A DNA stretch of 17,276 nt from an uncultured Shinella sp. (GCF_946479415.1 NZ_CAMLFY010000100.1:1-17276); one strand, 5' to 3'; shown: positions 1 to 8,388, counted from the first letter of the stretch. The notes: generated by a model not told the origin, from the sequence alone. Program-made: numbers and translations.

Positions 1-362
1 AGGATGCGGGCGGCGCCATGGGCGTTGTCGGTGCGGATCGGGATCTGCCAGCCCTGCCAGGAACGGGCGTCAACGCCCATCGACTGGAGCGCGATAGCGA
101 GAAGGCCAGCGGTGACGAGTTCGCCCGAAGCGACGATGGCGTCATATTCGCGCGCATCGTAGAAGGGCGAGTTGGCGCCCGTCACCTTCGGCATGTTCTG
201 CACCCAGGCGACAAGCTCGTTCGTCTTGCCCGACATGGCCGAAACGACGACGGCGACCTCGTGGCCGGCATCGACCTCGCGTTTCACATGGCGGGCCACA
301 TTGTGGATACGGTCGAGGTCAGCGACGGACGTTCCGCCGAATTTCATCACGATGCGTGCCAT
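1..362 (-). CDS. lysC: Aspartate kinase, N-terminal part (truncated by window edge)
   Basis: Aspartate kinase phosphorylates L-aspartate to 4-phospho-aspartate, the first committed step toward lysine, threonine, methionine and diaminopimelate. Translating from the ATG at 362-360 gives 120 residues with no stop before the window edge. The start [15 protein letters not shown] carries the family's nucleotide-binding KFGGTSVA motif at residues 7-14. [13 protein letters not shown] lies near residues 37-49, and the [12 protein letters not shown] segment (about 88-99) matches the substrate-binding SxGE region. The regulatory ACT domains would lie beyond the edge. No strong Shine-Dalgarno sequence precedes this ATG (the nearby upstream reads GGTACACACCC), but the protein begins exactly where LysC homologues begin. 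It is transcribed in the same direction as the glycerol operon but is separated from it by two likely terminators. The family call is very secure. Confidence 0.95.
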   Translation of the reverse strand, partial: MARIVMKFGGTSVADLDRIHNVARHVKREVDAGHEVAVVVSAMSGKTNELVAWVQNMPKVTGANSPFYDAREYDAIVASGELVTAGLLAIALQSMGVDARSWQGWQIPIRTDNAHGAARI

Positions 363-388
363 GGGTGTGTACCGCTATTTTCGATGTA

Positions 389-438
389 CGCGCGAGCGCG
401 CGGGAGAAACCGCGGGGTTCTTAGCGGAAGACCCCGCG
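389..438 (-). promoter_or_regulatory. GC-rich stem-loops in the lysC leader
   Basis: Bases 411-438 fold into a stem with CGCGGGG (411-417) against CCCCGCG (432-438), one bulged T (418), then TCTT (419-422) against AAGA (428-431), closed by a five-base loop. A second GC dyad, CGCGCG-AG-CGCGCG (389-402), follows in the direction of transcription. Both lie between the proposed promoter and the lysC start, so they would form in the mRNA leader. Neither has a T-run after it, so they are not classical terminators. They match no riboswitch I recognise. Confidence 0.4.
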
Positions 439-453
439 CTGTGCAATGCGCAA

Positions 454-481
454 ACTGTACCAATCGGTACGGTTCGGACAA
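454..481 (-). promoter_or_regulatory. Possible lysC promoter with an embedded inverted repeat
   Basis: On the minus strand TTGTCC (481-476) and TACAGT (459-454) are separated by 16 bases, giving a sigma70-like promoter with its start near 447. An inverted repeat GTACC-AATC-GGTAC (457-470) overlaps the -10 side and the spacer and could be an operator. This is pattern matching only; alphaproteobacterial promoters are loosely conserved. Confidence 0.35.
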
Positions 482-528
482 AAGGAGGGGAAACCGGCCG
501 CTCCAGACTCCGCGCCAGGAACGAAAAG

Positions 529-556
529 GCCCGCGCGCCTTGTCGGGCACGCGGGC
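529..556 (-). terminator. Second stem-loop terminator after glpV
   Basis: GCCCGCG (529-535) pairs with CGCGGGC (550-556), and an inner three-base stem follows after a mismatch. Reading the minus strand, the hairpin is followed by CTTTTCGTT, a short T-rich tract, as expected for an intrinsic terminator of the glp transcript. It backs up the stem-loop at 579-602. Confidence 0.6.
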
Positions 557-578
557 AAGAAGGGATCGGATGATAAGA

Positions 579-602
579 GGACGGGCGGCGAACCGCCCGT
601 CC
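579..602 (-). terminator. Terminator-like perfect hairpin just after glpV
   Basis: A perfect 10-bp stem (579-588 with 593-602) with a four-base loop, TTCG on the minus strand, begins 9 bases after the glpV stop codon. The minus-strand sequence after it, TCTTATCATCC, is only moderately T-rich. Its position at the end of the long glp operon supports termination or 3'-end protection of the mRNA. Confidence 0.65.
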
Positions 603-610
603 CAGGATTG

Positions 611-2332
611 TTACTTCTGCCAGCTCTTGACGAGTTCGTCATAGTTGACGGTGAGCGGCTTTTCCTTCTCGTTTTCGATCTTCAGCTGCGGAGCGAGGTT
701 GCCCTTTTCGACGGCATCCTTGTTCCAGTAGGCGAGATCATGCTCTTCGGCGAGCTTCGGACCCATGTCGCCCTGAACGCCGGCGCGCTCAAGGCGTTCC
801 AGAACCTTTTCCTGCTCGGCGCAGAGCGAGTCCATGGCTTCCTGCGCGGTCTTGGCGCCCGACGACGCATCGCCGATCGCCTGCCACCAAAGCTGGGCCA
901 GCTTCGGATAGTCCGGAATGTTCGTGCCGGTCGGCGACCACTGAACGCGGGCCGGCGAACGGTAGAATTCGACCAGACCGCCGAGCTTCGGCGCGCGGTC
1001 CGTGAAGGACTTGTGGTCCAGCGTGGACTGGCGGATGAAGGTCAGGCCGACATGGCTCTTCTTCACGTCGACGGTCTTGGAGGTCACGAACTGCGCGTAG
1101 AGCCAGGCGGCCTTGGCGCGGTCATCCGGGGTGGACTTCATCAGCGTCCAGGAACCCACGTCCTGATAGCCGAGCTTCATGCCGTCCTTCCAGTAGACGC
1201 CGTGCGGCGACGGGGCAAAGCGCCACTTCGGCGTGCCGTCCGCATTGACGACCGGCAGGCCTTCCTTGACGAAGCTCGCCGTGAAGGCGGTGTAGGTGAA
1301 CATCTGCTGGGCAACTTCGCCCTGCGACGGAACCGGACCGGATTCGGAGAAGGTCATGCCGGCGGCAGACGCCGGAGCATAGGCCTTCAGCCACTGCAGG
1401 TACTTCTCGATCGAGTAGACGGCTGCCGGGCCGTTGGTGTCGCCGCCGCGGGCAACGCACGAACCGACCGGCTGCGACTTTTCGTTGACCTTGATGCCCC
1501 ATTCGTCGACCGGCAGGCCGTTCGGGATGCCCTTGTCGCCGTTGCCGGCCATCGAGAGCCAGGCGTCGGTGAAGCGCCAGCCGAGCGACGGGTCCTTCTT
1601 GCCATAGTCCATATGGCCATAGACCTTCTTGCCGTCGATCTCGCGGCCGGTGAAGAACTCGGCAATGTCCTCGTAAGCCGACCAGTTGACGGGAACGCCG
1701 AGGTCGTAGCCGTACTTCGCCTTGAAGTCCGCCTTGTTCTTCTCGTCGTTGAACCAGTCGTAGCGGAACCAGTAGAGGTTCGCGAACTGCTGGTCGGGCA
1801 GCTGGTAGAGCTTGCCGTCAGGCGCGGTCGTGAAGGACGTGCCGATGAAGTCCTTGAGGTCGAGGTTCGGGTTGGTGACGTCCTTGCCTTCATTGGCCAT
1901 GAAGTCAGTCAGCGAGCGAGCCTGCTGGTAGCGCCAGTGCGTACCGATGAGGTCGGAGTCGTTGACATAGGCGTCGTAGATGTTTTCGCCCGACTGCATC
2001 TGCGTCTGCAGCTTTTCGATGACGTCGCCTTCGCCGATCAGGTCGTGCGTGATCTTGATGCCGGTGATGGCGGTGAAGGCCGGTGCGAGAACCTTCGATT
2101 CGTATTCATGCGTGGCGATCGTTTCCGAAACGACCTTGATGTCCATGCCAGCAAACGGCTTGGCGGCATCAACGAACCACTGCATTTCCGCTTCCTGGCC
2201 GGCGCGGTCGAGCGAGGACATATCGCCGACTTCCGAATCCAGGAACTTCTTTGCGGCATCCATGTCCGCGAATGCGGAACCGGTGAACGCCAGCAACAGG
2301 ACTGCCGTCGTCGTCAGAAGTTGCTTTCGCAT
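611..2332 (-). CDS. glpV: Glycerol ABC transporter, periplasmic substrate-binding protein GlpV
   Basis: This is the binding protein that captures glycerol in the periplasm and delivers it to the GlpPQ permease. It has 573 residues, the size of rhizobial GlpV, and begins with a clear Sec signal peptide: positive residues RK, a hydrophobic stretch (about 5-20), and a likely AFA cleavage site after residue 22. The mature protein is an extracellular solute-binding protein of the sugar/glycerol type, rich in aromatic residues (for example NLYWFRYDWF at 185-194) that suit polyol binding. Two cysteines, at 292 and 504, could form a disulfide. The start is the ATG at 2332, with GGGAGG a few bases upstream. 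It is the last gene of glpSTPQUV, 83 bases after glpU. Identification rests on the protein's character and the complete match of gene order with the R. leguminosarum glycerol locus. Confidence 0.93.
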   Translation of the reverse strand: MRKQLLTTTAVLLLAFTGSAFADMDAAKKFLDSEVGDMSSLDRAGQEAEMQWFVDAAKPFAGMDIKVVSETIATHEYESKVLAPAFTAITGIKITHDLIGEGDVIEKLQTQMQSGENIYDAYVNDSDLIGTHWRYQQARSLTDFMANEGKDVTNPNLDLKDFIGTSFTTAPDGKLYQLPDQQFANLYWFRYDWFNDEKNKADFKAKYGYDLGVPVNWSAYEDIAEFFTGREIDGKKVYGHMDYGKKDPSLGWRFTDAWLSMAGNGDKGIPNGLPVDEWGIKVNEKSQPVGSCVARGGDTNGPAAVYSIEKYLQWLKAYAPASAAGMTFSESGPVPSQGEVAQQMFTYTAFTASFVKEGLPVVNADGTPKWRFAPSPHGVYWKDGMKLGYQDVGSWTLMKSTPDDRAKAAWLYAQFVTSKTVDVKKSHVGLTFIRQSTLDHKSFTDRAPKLGGLVEFYRSPARVQWSPTGTNIPDYPKLAQLWWQAIGDASSGAKTAQEAMDSLCAEQEKVLERLERAGVQGDMGPKLAEEHDLAYWNKDAVEKGNLAPQLKIENEKEKPLTVNYDELVKSWQK

Positions 2333-2415
2333 TTTGATCCTCCCTTAGGGTTTTGCGATTGCGACTGCACGTGCGAAGGCCCCATTTCTCCCCGAGGCCT
2401 CCATTTTCTTTTGCC

Positions 2416-2835
2416 TTAGACGAAGCGGAACACGCCGATGGCGTAGACCACGGACAAGGCAAGAGCCCACCACAGGTTGGGACCGACAAGGCCCAGCCAT
2501 GCGAGATGAATGAACGCCGAGCCGAGCAGCGACACGAAGAGCCGGTCGCCGCGGGTCGTCTCGAAGCGCAGGATGCCGACGCGCGGAGAACCGCCCGGAC
2601 GGGCATATTCCCAGACCGCCATCAGCGCGATCAGAAGAAAGATCGTCAGGAAGAACATGGCCGTCGGGAACGACCAGGCCATCCAGCCGCCGGGGATCAG
2701 CGAGGCGAACCAGTCGCGCGCGCCGTCCTTGACGGGGATCGACATCACAAGGAATCCGGTGATGAGGGCGTAGATGCCGAGCACGGCGGCAAGAGCCACG
2801 GGCCAGCGGTTGTTGTGGTTGGCGACGGCGGCCAT
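2416..2835 (-). CDS. glpU: DUF2160 small membrane protein of the glycerol transporter, GlpU
   Basis: A 139-residue integral membrane protein of the DUF2160 family, always met in this type of glycerol ABC operon but without a defined biochemical role. Four hydrophobic segments can be seen, near residues 12-34, 52-75, 97-115 and 119-137, with a charged loop (about 77-98, including GGSPRVGILRFETTRGDR) between the second and third. The start is the ATG at 2835, preceded by an AGGGGGAGGGG ribosome binding site. The gene starts 14 bases after the glpQ stop, so it is translated with the permease genes. It may be an accessory subunit of the permease or a stabiliser of its assembly; that is inference. 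A longer open frame upstream in the same phase runs antiphase to glpQ and is not used. Confidence 0.9.
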   Translation of the reverse strand: MAAVANHNNRWPVALAAVLGIYALITGFLVMSIPVKDGARDWFASLIPGGWMAWSFPTAMFFLTIFLLIALMAVWEYARPGGSPRVGILRFETTRGDRLFVSLLGSAFIHLAWLGLVGPNLWWALALSVVYAIGVFRFV

Positions 2836-2849
2836 CGGACCCCTCCCCC

Positions 2850-3692
<843 letters not shown>

Positions 3693-3703
3693 GGTTTCCT
3701 CCC

Positions 3704-4570
3704 TCACGCCTGTTCGTCGCTGCTGGTCATGACCGTGTAGAAGATCCACGAGAACAGCAGGATGATCAGGAAGTAGATGATGGACATGGCCGCGGCCGGG
3801 CCAAGGTCGAACTGGCCGATCGCCATCTTGACGAGGTCGATCGAAAGGAACGTGGTCGAGTTGCCGGGACCGCCGCCGGTGACGACGAAGGGTTCGGTGT
3901 AAATCATGAAGCTGTCCATGAAGCGCAGCAGGAAGGCGATGAGCAGCACGCGCTTCATCTTCGGCAGCTGGATGTAGCGGAACACTGCCCAGCGCGAGGC
4001 GCCGTCGATCTTGGCGGCCTGGTAATAGGCCTCCGGGATCGAGACGAGGCCGGCATAGCACAGCAGCACGACAAGGCTCGTCCAGTGCCAGACGTCCATG
4101 ACGATGAGCGTCGCCCAGGCGTCGAAGACGTCGTTGACATAGTTGTAGTCGAAGCCGAGGCCATCCAGCACGCGGCCGAGCAGACCGATATCGACGCGGC
4201 CGAAGACCTGCCAGATCGTACCGACGACGTTCCACGGAATGAGCAGCGGCAGCGCCATCAAAACGAGGCAGACCGGCACGCCCAGCCCCTTCTTGGGCAT
4301 GTTGAGCGCGATCAGGATGCCGAGCGGAATCTCGATGGCGAGAATGATGCCGGAGAAGAGCAGATTACGGCCAAGCGCCTGCCAGAAGCGGTCGGATTCC
4401 AAGACGTCCGAGAACCAGCCCACGCCATTCCAGAAGAACGCGTTGTTGCCAAACGTGTCCTGCACCGAATAGTTCACCACCGTCATCAGCGGGATCACCG
4501 CCGAAAAGGCGACGAGCAGCAGGACGGGCAGGACCATGAACCAGGCCTTGTTGTTCCAGGTCTTGTTCAT
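3704..4570 (-). CDS. glpP: Glycerol ABC transporter permease GlpP
   Basis: First inner-membrane permease of the glycerol importer, in the MalF/UgpA-like family. It has 288 residues with about six membrane segments, the first at about 11-31. The EAA loop lies near 180-204 (EAYYQAAKIDGASRWAVFRYI), the contact helix for the nucleotide-binding subunits. The ATG at 4570 begins two bases after the glpT stop codon, and its AGGGAGG ribosome binding site lies inside the end of glpT, so the two genes are tightly coupled. VVTGGGPGNSTTFLS (about 228-242) is a typical MalF-class sequence. In Rhizobium nomenclature this is GlpP of GlpSTPQUV, not an antiterminator. Confidence 0.93.
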   Translation of the reverse strand: MNKTWNNKAWFMVLPVLLLVAFSAVIPLMTVVNYSVQDTFGNNAFFWNGVGWFSDVLESDRFWQALGRNLLFSGIILAIEIPLGILIALNMPKKGLGVPVCLVLMALPLLIPWNVVGTIWQVFGRVDIGLLGRVLDGLGFDYNYVNDVFDAWATLIVMDVWHWTSLVVLLCYAGLVSIPEAYYQAAKIDGASRWAVFRYIQLPKMKRVLLIAFLLRFMDSFMIYTEPFVVTGGGPGNSTTFLSIDLVKMAIGQFDLGPAAAMSIIYFLIILLFSWIFYTVMTSSDEQA

Positions 4571-4572
4571 CG

Positions 4573-5643
4573 TCAGCCCTCCCTGCCGACACGCCAGCTA
4601 TCGGCGTAGATGTTGATGGCAGCGGGATCGAAGGTAATGCGCGGCTCGGCCGGGATCTCGCCGTCCTCCGGCACGACGATCGCGATCGGCTTGCCGGCGA
4701 ATTCGGCACGCACGATCTTCTGGCGGCCGATATCCTCCACCTTGCTGATCGAAACCGGCATGCCCTCGCGCGACAGCGAGATGAATTCCGGGCGGATGCC
4801 GAGTTCCGTCTTCGCGCCGACGGCGATCTGCGGCCTGTAGTCAAGCGTAAGCGTCTGCTCACCAATCTTGATGCTGCTGCCGTCGATGGCGGCCGGCAGC
4901 ACGTTCATGCCCGGCGAGCCGATGAAGTAGCCGACGAAGGTGTGCTTCGGCTTTTCGAAAAGCTCGGCCGGCGTGCCGATCTGCACGATCTGGCCATCAT
5001 ACATGACGACGACCTTGTCGGCGAAGGTGAGCGCCTCGGTCTGGTCATGCGTGACATAAACCATGGTGAAGCCGAACTGGCGGTGCAGTTTCTTCAACTG
5101 CGAGCGCAGCACCCACTTCATATGCGGGTCGATGACCGTCAGCGGCTCGTCGAACAGGATGGCGTTGACGTCGTTGCGCACGAGACCTCGACCGAGCGAG
5201 ATCTTCTGCTTCTGGTCGGCGGTCAGGCCGCGCGCCGTCTTCTTCGCCCAGCCGGCAAGATCGATCATTTCGAGGATGTCGCGCACGCGGCGGTCGACTT
5301 CCGGCTCGGCGACGCCGCGGTTGCGCAGCGGGAAGGCCAGATTGTCGTAGACCGTCATCGTGTCGTAGATGACCGGGAACTGGAAGACCTGCGCGATGTT
5401 GCGCTGCTGCGTCGACAGGTACGTAACGTCCTTGCCGTCGAACAGGATGCGCCCCTCGGACGGCTGCAGCAGGCCCGAGATGATGTTGAGCAACGTGGTC
5501 TTGCCGCAGCCCGAGGGACCGAGCAGCGCATAAGCACCGCCGTCGTTCCACTCGTGATGGACTTCCTTCAGCGAATAATCGGCTTCCGACTTCGGCTTTT
5601 CGCCGTAGGCGTGGCGGATATGGTCGAGGGTGATGCGTGCCAT
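4573..5643 (-). CDS. glpT: Glycerol ABC transporter ATP-binding protein GlpT (degenerate signature motif)
   Basis: One of two distinct ATPases of the glycerol importer, 356 residues, MalK-like with a C-terminal TOBE-type region. The Walker A motif GPSGCGKT is at 42-49, the Q-loop Gln at 88, Walker B AILFDE at 161-166 and the switch histidine in VTHD at 199, all consensus. The ABC signature, usually LSGGQ, is LTADQ at 140-144, followed by KQK rather than RQR. The D-loop reads TVID. The start is the ATG at 5643, 10 bases after the glpS stop with GAGGAGG upstream; a longer frame adds 17 residues from the overlapping end of glpS and lacks support. The intact Walker A and switch His would pair with the good LSGGQ of GlpS. 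Do not confuse it with the E. coli antiporter GlpT. Confidence 0.93.
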   Translation of the reverse strand: MARITLDHIRHAYGEKPKSEADYSLKEVHHEWNDGGAYALLGPSGCGKTTLLNIISGLLQPSEGRILFDGKDVTYLSTQQRNIAQVFQFPVIYDTMTVYDNLAFPLRNRGVAEPEVDRRVRDILEMIDLAGWAKKTARGLTADQKQKISLGRGLVRNDVNAILFDEPLTVIDPHMKWVLRSQLKKLHRQFGFTMVYVTHDQTEALTFADKVVVMYDGQIVQIGTPAELFEKPKHTFVGYFIGSPGMNVLPAAIDGSSIKIGEQTLTLDYRPQIAVGAKTELGIRPEFISLSREGMPVSISKVEDIGRQKIVRAEFAGKPIAIVVPEDGEIPAEPRITFDPAAINIYADSWRVGREG

Positions 5644-5653
5644 GGTCTCCTCC

Positions 5654-6736
5654 TCAGGCCGCCGCGCCGGCCGGTTCAGCGATCGCCCTGCCATCCGTGC
5701 CGAAGGCCATCAGATGGCGCGTGTCGACGTGGACGGAGAGGACCGCATCCGGCTCGATGTCGTGGATGCCAGGCGAGAGCATGACCCAGCGGCTGCCCTC
5801 GAATTCGATATGGATGAAGCTTTCCGAACCCGCGATTTCCGAAATCGCCGTGCGGACCTGAAGGCTGGCTGAAGCAGCACTCTGGCTGGCCAGCGAGAGA
5901 TGATGCGGGTGAAACGCAATGGTGCAGGGACCGTCCGGCAATGCTGTAAGATGCGCCGGCACCGTCAGGACCGGCTTGCCGCCGATGTCGAAATGACCAC
6001 CGTTCTTGGCAACCTGCATCGTGTTGAGCGGCGGATCGGCAAAGGTGCGGGCGGTGACGAGATCGATCGGACGACGATAGACGTCGATCGTGCGGCCGAA
6101 CTGGGTGATGCGGCCTTGCGACAGCGCCGCCGTGTTGCCACCGAGAAGCAGCGCTTCGGAAGGTTCCGTCGTCGCATAGACGAAGATCGCGCCGGACGCG
6201 GCAAAAATCTTCGGCAGTTCGAGGCGCAGTTCCTCGCGCAGCTTGTAGTCGAGGTTGGCAAGCGGCTCATCGAGCAGCACGAGGCTGGCATTCTTAACGA
6301 TGGCACGGGCAAGCGCCGTGCGCTGCTGCTGACCACCCGACAGGTTGAGCGGCGTACGGTCGAGATAGGGCGTCAGCTTCAGCAGATCGGCCGCCTTGCG
6401 CACCTCGCGGTCGATCGTGGCCGTATCAGCCCCCTTGATGCGCATCGGCGAGGCGATGTTCTCGTAGACGGTCAGCGCCGGATAATTGATGAACTGCTGG
6501 TAGACCATGGCGACGCCGCGGTCCTGCACGCGCACGCCCGTCACGTCCTTGCCGTCGAACCAGACGGAGCCGGAGGTCGGCTTGTCGAGACCGGCCATCA
6601 GCCGCATCAGCGAGGTCTTGCCCGACAGCGTCGGGCCAAGCAGCACATTGAGCGAGCCGCGCTCGAGCACGAGATTGGTGGGGTGGATATGTGTTTCCGC
6701 CCCCGCCACCTTCGCGATGTTTCTAAGTTCCAGCAT
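5654..6736 (-). CDS. glpS: Glycerol ABC transporter ATP-binding protein GlpS (no switch histidine)
   Basis: The second ATPase of the glycerol importer, 360 residues. Walker A is GPTLSGKT (34-41), which fits GxxxxGKT but is unlike the usual GPSGCGKS. The Q-loop Gln is at 80, the signature LSGGQ at 132-136 with QQR, Walker B LVLLDE at 152-157 and the D-loop ANLD. Where most relatives have VTHDQ the protein has ATTEP (188-192), so the switch histidine is replaced by Thr190. The C-terminal third is the regulatory/TOBE-type region seen in MalK relatives. The start is the ATG at 6736 with GGAG at a normal distance, 42 bases after the glpD stop. These changes complement those in GlpT, so the pair should form one consensus and one degenerate composite ATP site. 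Confidence 0.93.
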   Translation of the reverse strand: MLELRNIAKVAGAETHIHPTNLVLERGSLNVLLGPTLSGKTSLMRLMAGLDKPTSGSVWFDGKDVTGVRVQDRGVAMVYQQFINYPALTVYENIASPMRIKGADTATIDREVRKAADLLKLTPYLDRTPLNLSGGQQQRTALARAIVKNASLVLLDEPLANLDYKLREELRLELPKIFAASGAIFVYATTEPSEALLLGGNTAALSQGRITQFGRTIDVYRRPIDLVTARTFADPPLNTMQVAKNGGHFDIGGKPVLTVPAHLTALPDGPCTIAFHPHHLSLASQSAASASLQVRTAISEIAGSESFIHIEFEGSRWVMLSPGIHDIEPDAVLSVHVDTRHLMAFGTDGRAIAEPAGAAA

Positions 6737-6778
6737 TCCTATCTCCGTCGTTCCTCCCAGCCACCGGATCAGGGTGAG

Positions 6779-8296
6779 CTAGTGGGGCGCCGCCTGTGCA
6801 GCCGCCATGTAGTCCTCCAGTGCGGCCGCTTCCGCGGCCGTCAGATGCAAGCCTCGTTTGGTCCGCCGCCACAGCACGTCTTCGGCGTGCCGGGCCCATT
6901 CCTCTTTCATCAGCCAGCGCACTTCGCGCTCGTAGAGATCGCTGCCGAAATGCTGTCCGAGATCCGCCGCACTTTTCACGCCCTCCAGCAGGACTGACGC
7001 ACGCGTACCATAGAGCCGTACGAGCCGGCGGGCATGGGCAGCGGCAAGGAACGGGAAGCGCGCGGAGAGTGCCTTCACTTCCGCATCGAAGCCATCGACC
7101 TTGAAATCGCCGCCCGGCAGGCGAGACGTCGCCGTCCAGCGGTCACCCTTGGCGCCGATCGATTCCGAAATCTTCTCCAGCGCCGATTCGGCGAGACGCC
7201 GGTAGGTGGTGAGCTTGCCGCCGAAAATATTGAGCAGGGGCGCCTGGCCATCACCGCCCTCGACCTTCAGCACGTAGTCGCGTGTCGCTTCCTGCGCCTT
7301 GCTGGCGCCGTCGTCGAAGAGCGGGCGCACGCCGGAATAGGTCCAGACGATATCGTCGCGCGTCACCGGTTCGGCGAAATATTCGCTGGCCGAGGCGCAA
7401 AGATAGCCGATTTCCTCATCGCTGATGCGGACATCGCGGGGATCACCCTGATAATCGCGGTCGGTCGTGCCGATCAGTGTGAACTCTTCCTGGTAGGGAA
7501 TGGCGAACATGATGCGCCCGTCCGGATTCTGGAAGAAGTAGGCGCGCGGGTCGGAGAACTTCTTCTTCACGACGATATGGCTGCCCTGCACGAGGCGGAC
7601 ATTGTGCACATCGTTGCGGCCGAAGGCGGAGGACAGGACCTTATCGATCCAGGGACCGGCCGCATTGACCAGCATGCGGGCACGCACGGTCTCGCGCGTT
7701 CCGGTCTCGACATTCTCCGTCTCGACATTCCAGTGACCATTCTCGCGGCGTGCGGCGACGACCTTCGTGCCGGTGCGGATATCCGCGCCACGGTCGGCGG
7801 CATCGCGGGCGTTCAGCACGACGAGGCGCGCATCGTCCACCCAGCCATCGGAATATTCGAAAGCCTTGCGAAACAGCTTCTTCAGCGGCCCGCCGGCCGG
7901 ATCCTTGGCAAGGTCCACCGTGCTGGTCGCCGGCAAAAGCTTGCGGCCTCCGATATAGTCATAGAGAAACAGGCCGAGGCGGATGAGCCAGGCCGGACGC
8001 GGCCCACCCTTCTGGAAGGGCAGCACGAAACGCATCGGCCAGATGACATGCGGCGCCATCGCCCAGAGCACTTCGCGCTCCATCAGCGCCTCGCGCACGA
8101 GGCGGAATTCGTAATGTTCGAGGTAACGCAGGCCGCCGTGGATAAGCTTGGTGGAGGCCGAGGACGTGCCGGAGGCAAAGTCCTTCATCTCGGCCAATAC
8201 GACCGAGTAGCCGCGACCGGCAGCATCACGCGCGATGCCGCAGCCGTTGATGCCGCCACCGATGACGAAAATATCGCGGATGCCGTTGCCGTCCAA
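6779..8296 (-). CDS. glpD: Aerobic glycerol-3-phosphate dehydrogenase GlpD
   Basis: GlpD is an FAD-dependent peripheral membrane enzyme that oxidises sn-glycerol-3-phosphate to dihydroxyacetone phosphate and passes electrons to quinone. The N-terminal dinucleotide-binding motif is IGGGINGCG (12-20), followed by the family blocks SSASTKLIHGGLRYLE (about 45-60) and NAAGPW, and by GGKLTTYR near residue 380; the C-terminal alpha-helical domain is present. I place the start at the TTG at 8296: it gives 505 residues, the normal family size, its second to fifth residues match those of rhizobial homologues, and GGGAGGGG stands just upstream. The reading frame stays open for 100 more codons, but that extension crosses the promoter and the end of glpR. 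No glycerol kinase gene lies in this window, so the intermediate step must be encoded elsewhere. Confidence 0.95.
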   Translation of the reverse strand: MDGNGIRDIFVIGGGINGCGIARDAAGRGYSVVLAEMKDFASGTSSASTKLIHGGLRYLEHYEFRLVREALMEREVLWAMAPHVIWPMRFVLPFQKGGPRPAWLIRLGLFLYDYIGGRKLLPATSTVDLAKDPAGGPLKKLFRKAFEYSDGWVDDARLVVLNARDAADRGADIRTGTKVVAARRENGHWNVETENVETGTRETVRARMLVNAAGPWIDKVLSSAFGRNDVHNVRLVQGSHIVVKKKFSDPRAYFFQNPDGRIMFAIPYQEEFTLIGTTDRDYQGDPRDVRISDEEIGYLCASASEYFAEPVTRDDIVWTYSGVRPLFDDGASKAQEATRDYVLKVEGGDGQAPLLNIFGGKLTTYRRLAESALEKISESIGAKGDRWTATSRLPGGDFKVDGFDAEVKALSARFPFLAAAHARRLVRLYGTRASVLLEGVKSAADLGQHFGSDLYEREVRWLMKEEWARHAEDVLWRRTKRGLHLTAAEAAALEDYMAAAQAAPH

Positions 8297-8337
8297 GTTC
8301 CCCTCCCATTTCGCATTGCACAATATGCGTGCAGTTG

Positions 8338-8388
8338 CGAAAGCAAGTGGAGTTAAAACGAAAACATTTCGAATGTCAAACGAATGCG
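8338..8388 (-). promoter_or_regulatory. glpD-operon promoter with candidate GlpR operators
   Basis: On the minus strand a perfect -35 TTGACA (8379-8374) is followed after 16 bases by TTTAAC (8357-8352) as -10. Between them lies the inverted repeat CGAAA-ACA-TTTCG (8359-8371). Copies related to AAAACGAAARCA stand at 8355-8366 (AAAACGAAAACA), 8377-8388 (CAAACGAATGCG, over the -35) and about 8334-8346 (core GCGAAAGCA, near the start of transcription). Their CG cores are 21 and 22 bases apart, two helical turns. A repressor bound here would cover the whole promoter. GlpR is the obvious candidate because its own promoter carries the same half-site. Confidence 0.6.

Noticed and set aside
2333..2415. 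Separate promoter or stabilising stem between glpU and glpV
   Set aside because: Only a weak five-base stem (AGGCC/GGCCT, 2377-2400) and the glpV ribosome binding site are visible; no convincing promoter.
446..2419. Long open frame of 657 codons on the plus strand opposite glpV
   Set aside because: It is the antisense phase of a clear binding-protein gene with rhizobial codon bias; its translation is low-complexity and rich in Arg, Val, Leu and Asp, matches no family and has no ribosome binding site.
3693..4235. Upstream extension of glpQ by 181 codons
   Set aside because: The extension is glpP read out of phase and is full of Arg; the ATG at 3692 has a proper ribosome binding site and the family N-terminus.
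7034..8356. Open frame of 440 codons on the plus strand opposite glpD
   Set aside because: Antisense shadow of GlpD, which is fully conserved in the other strand.
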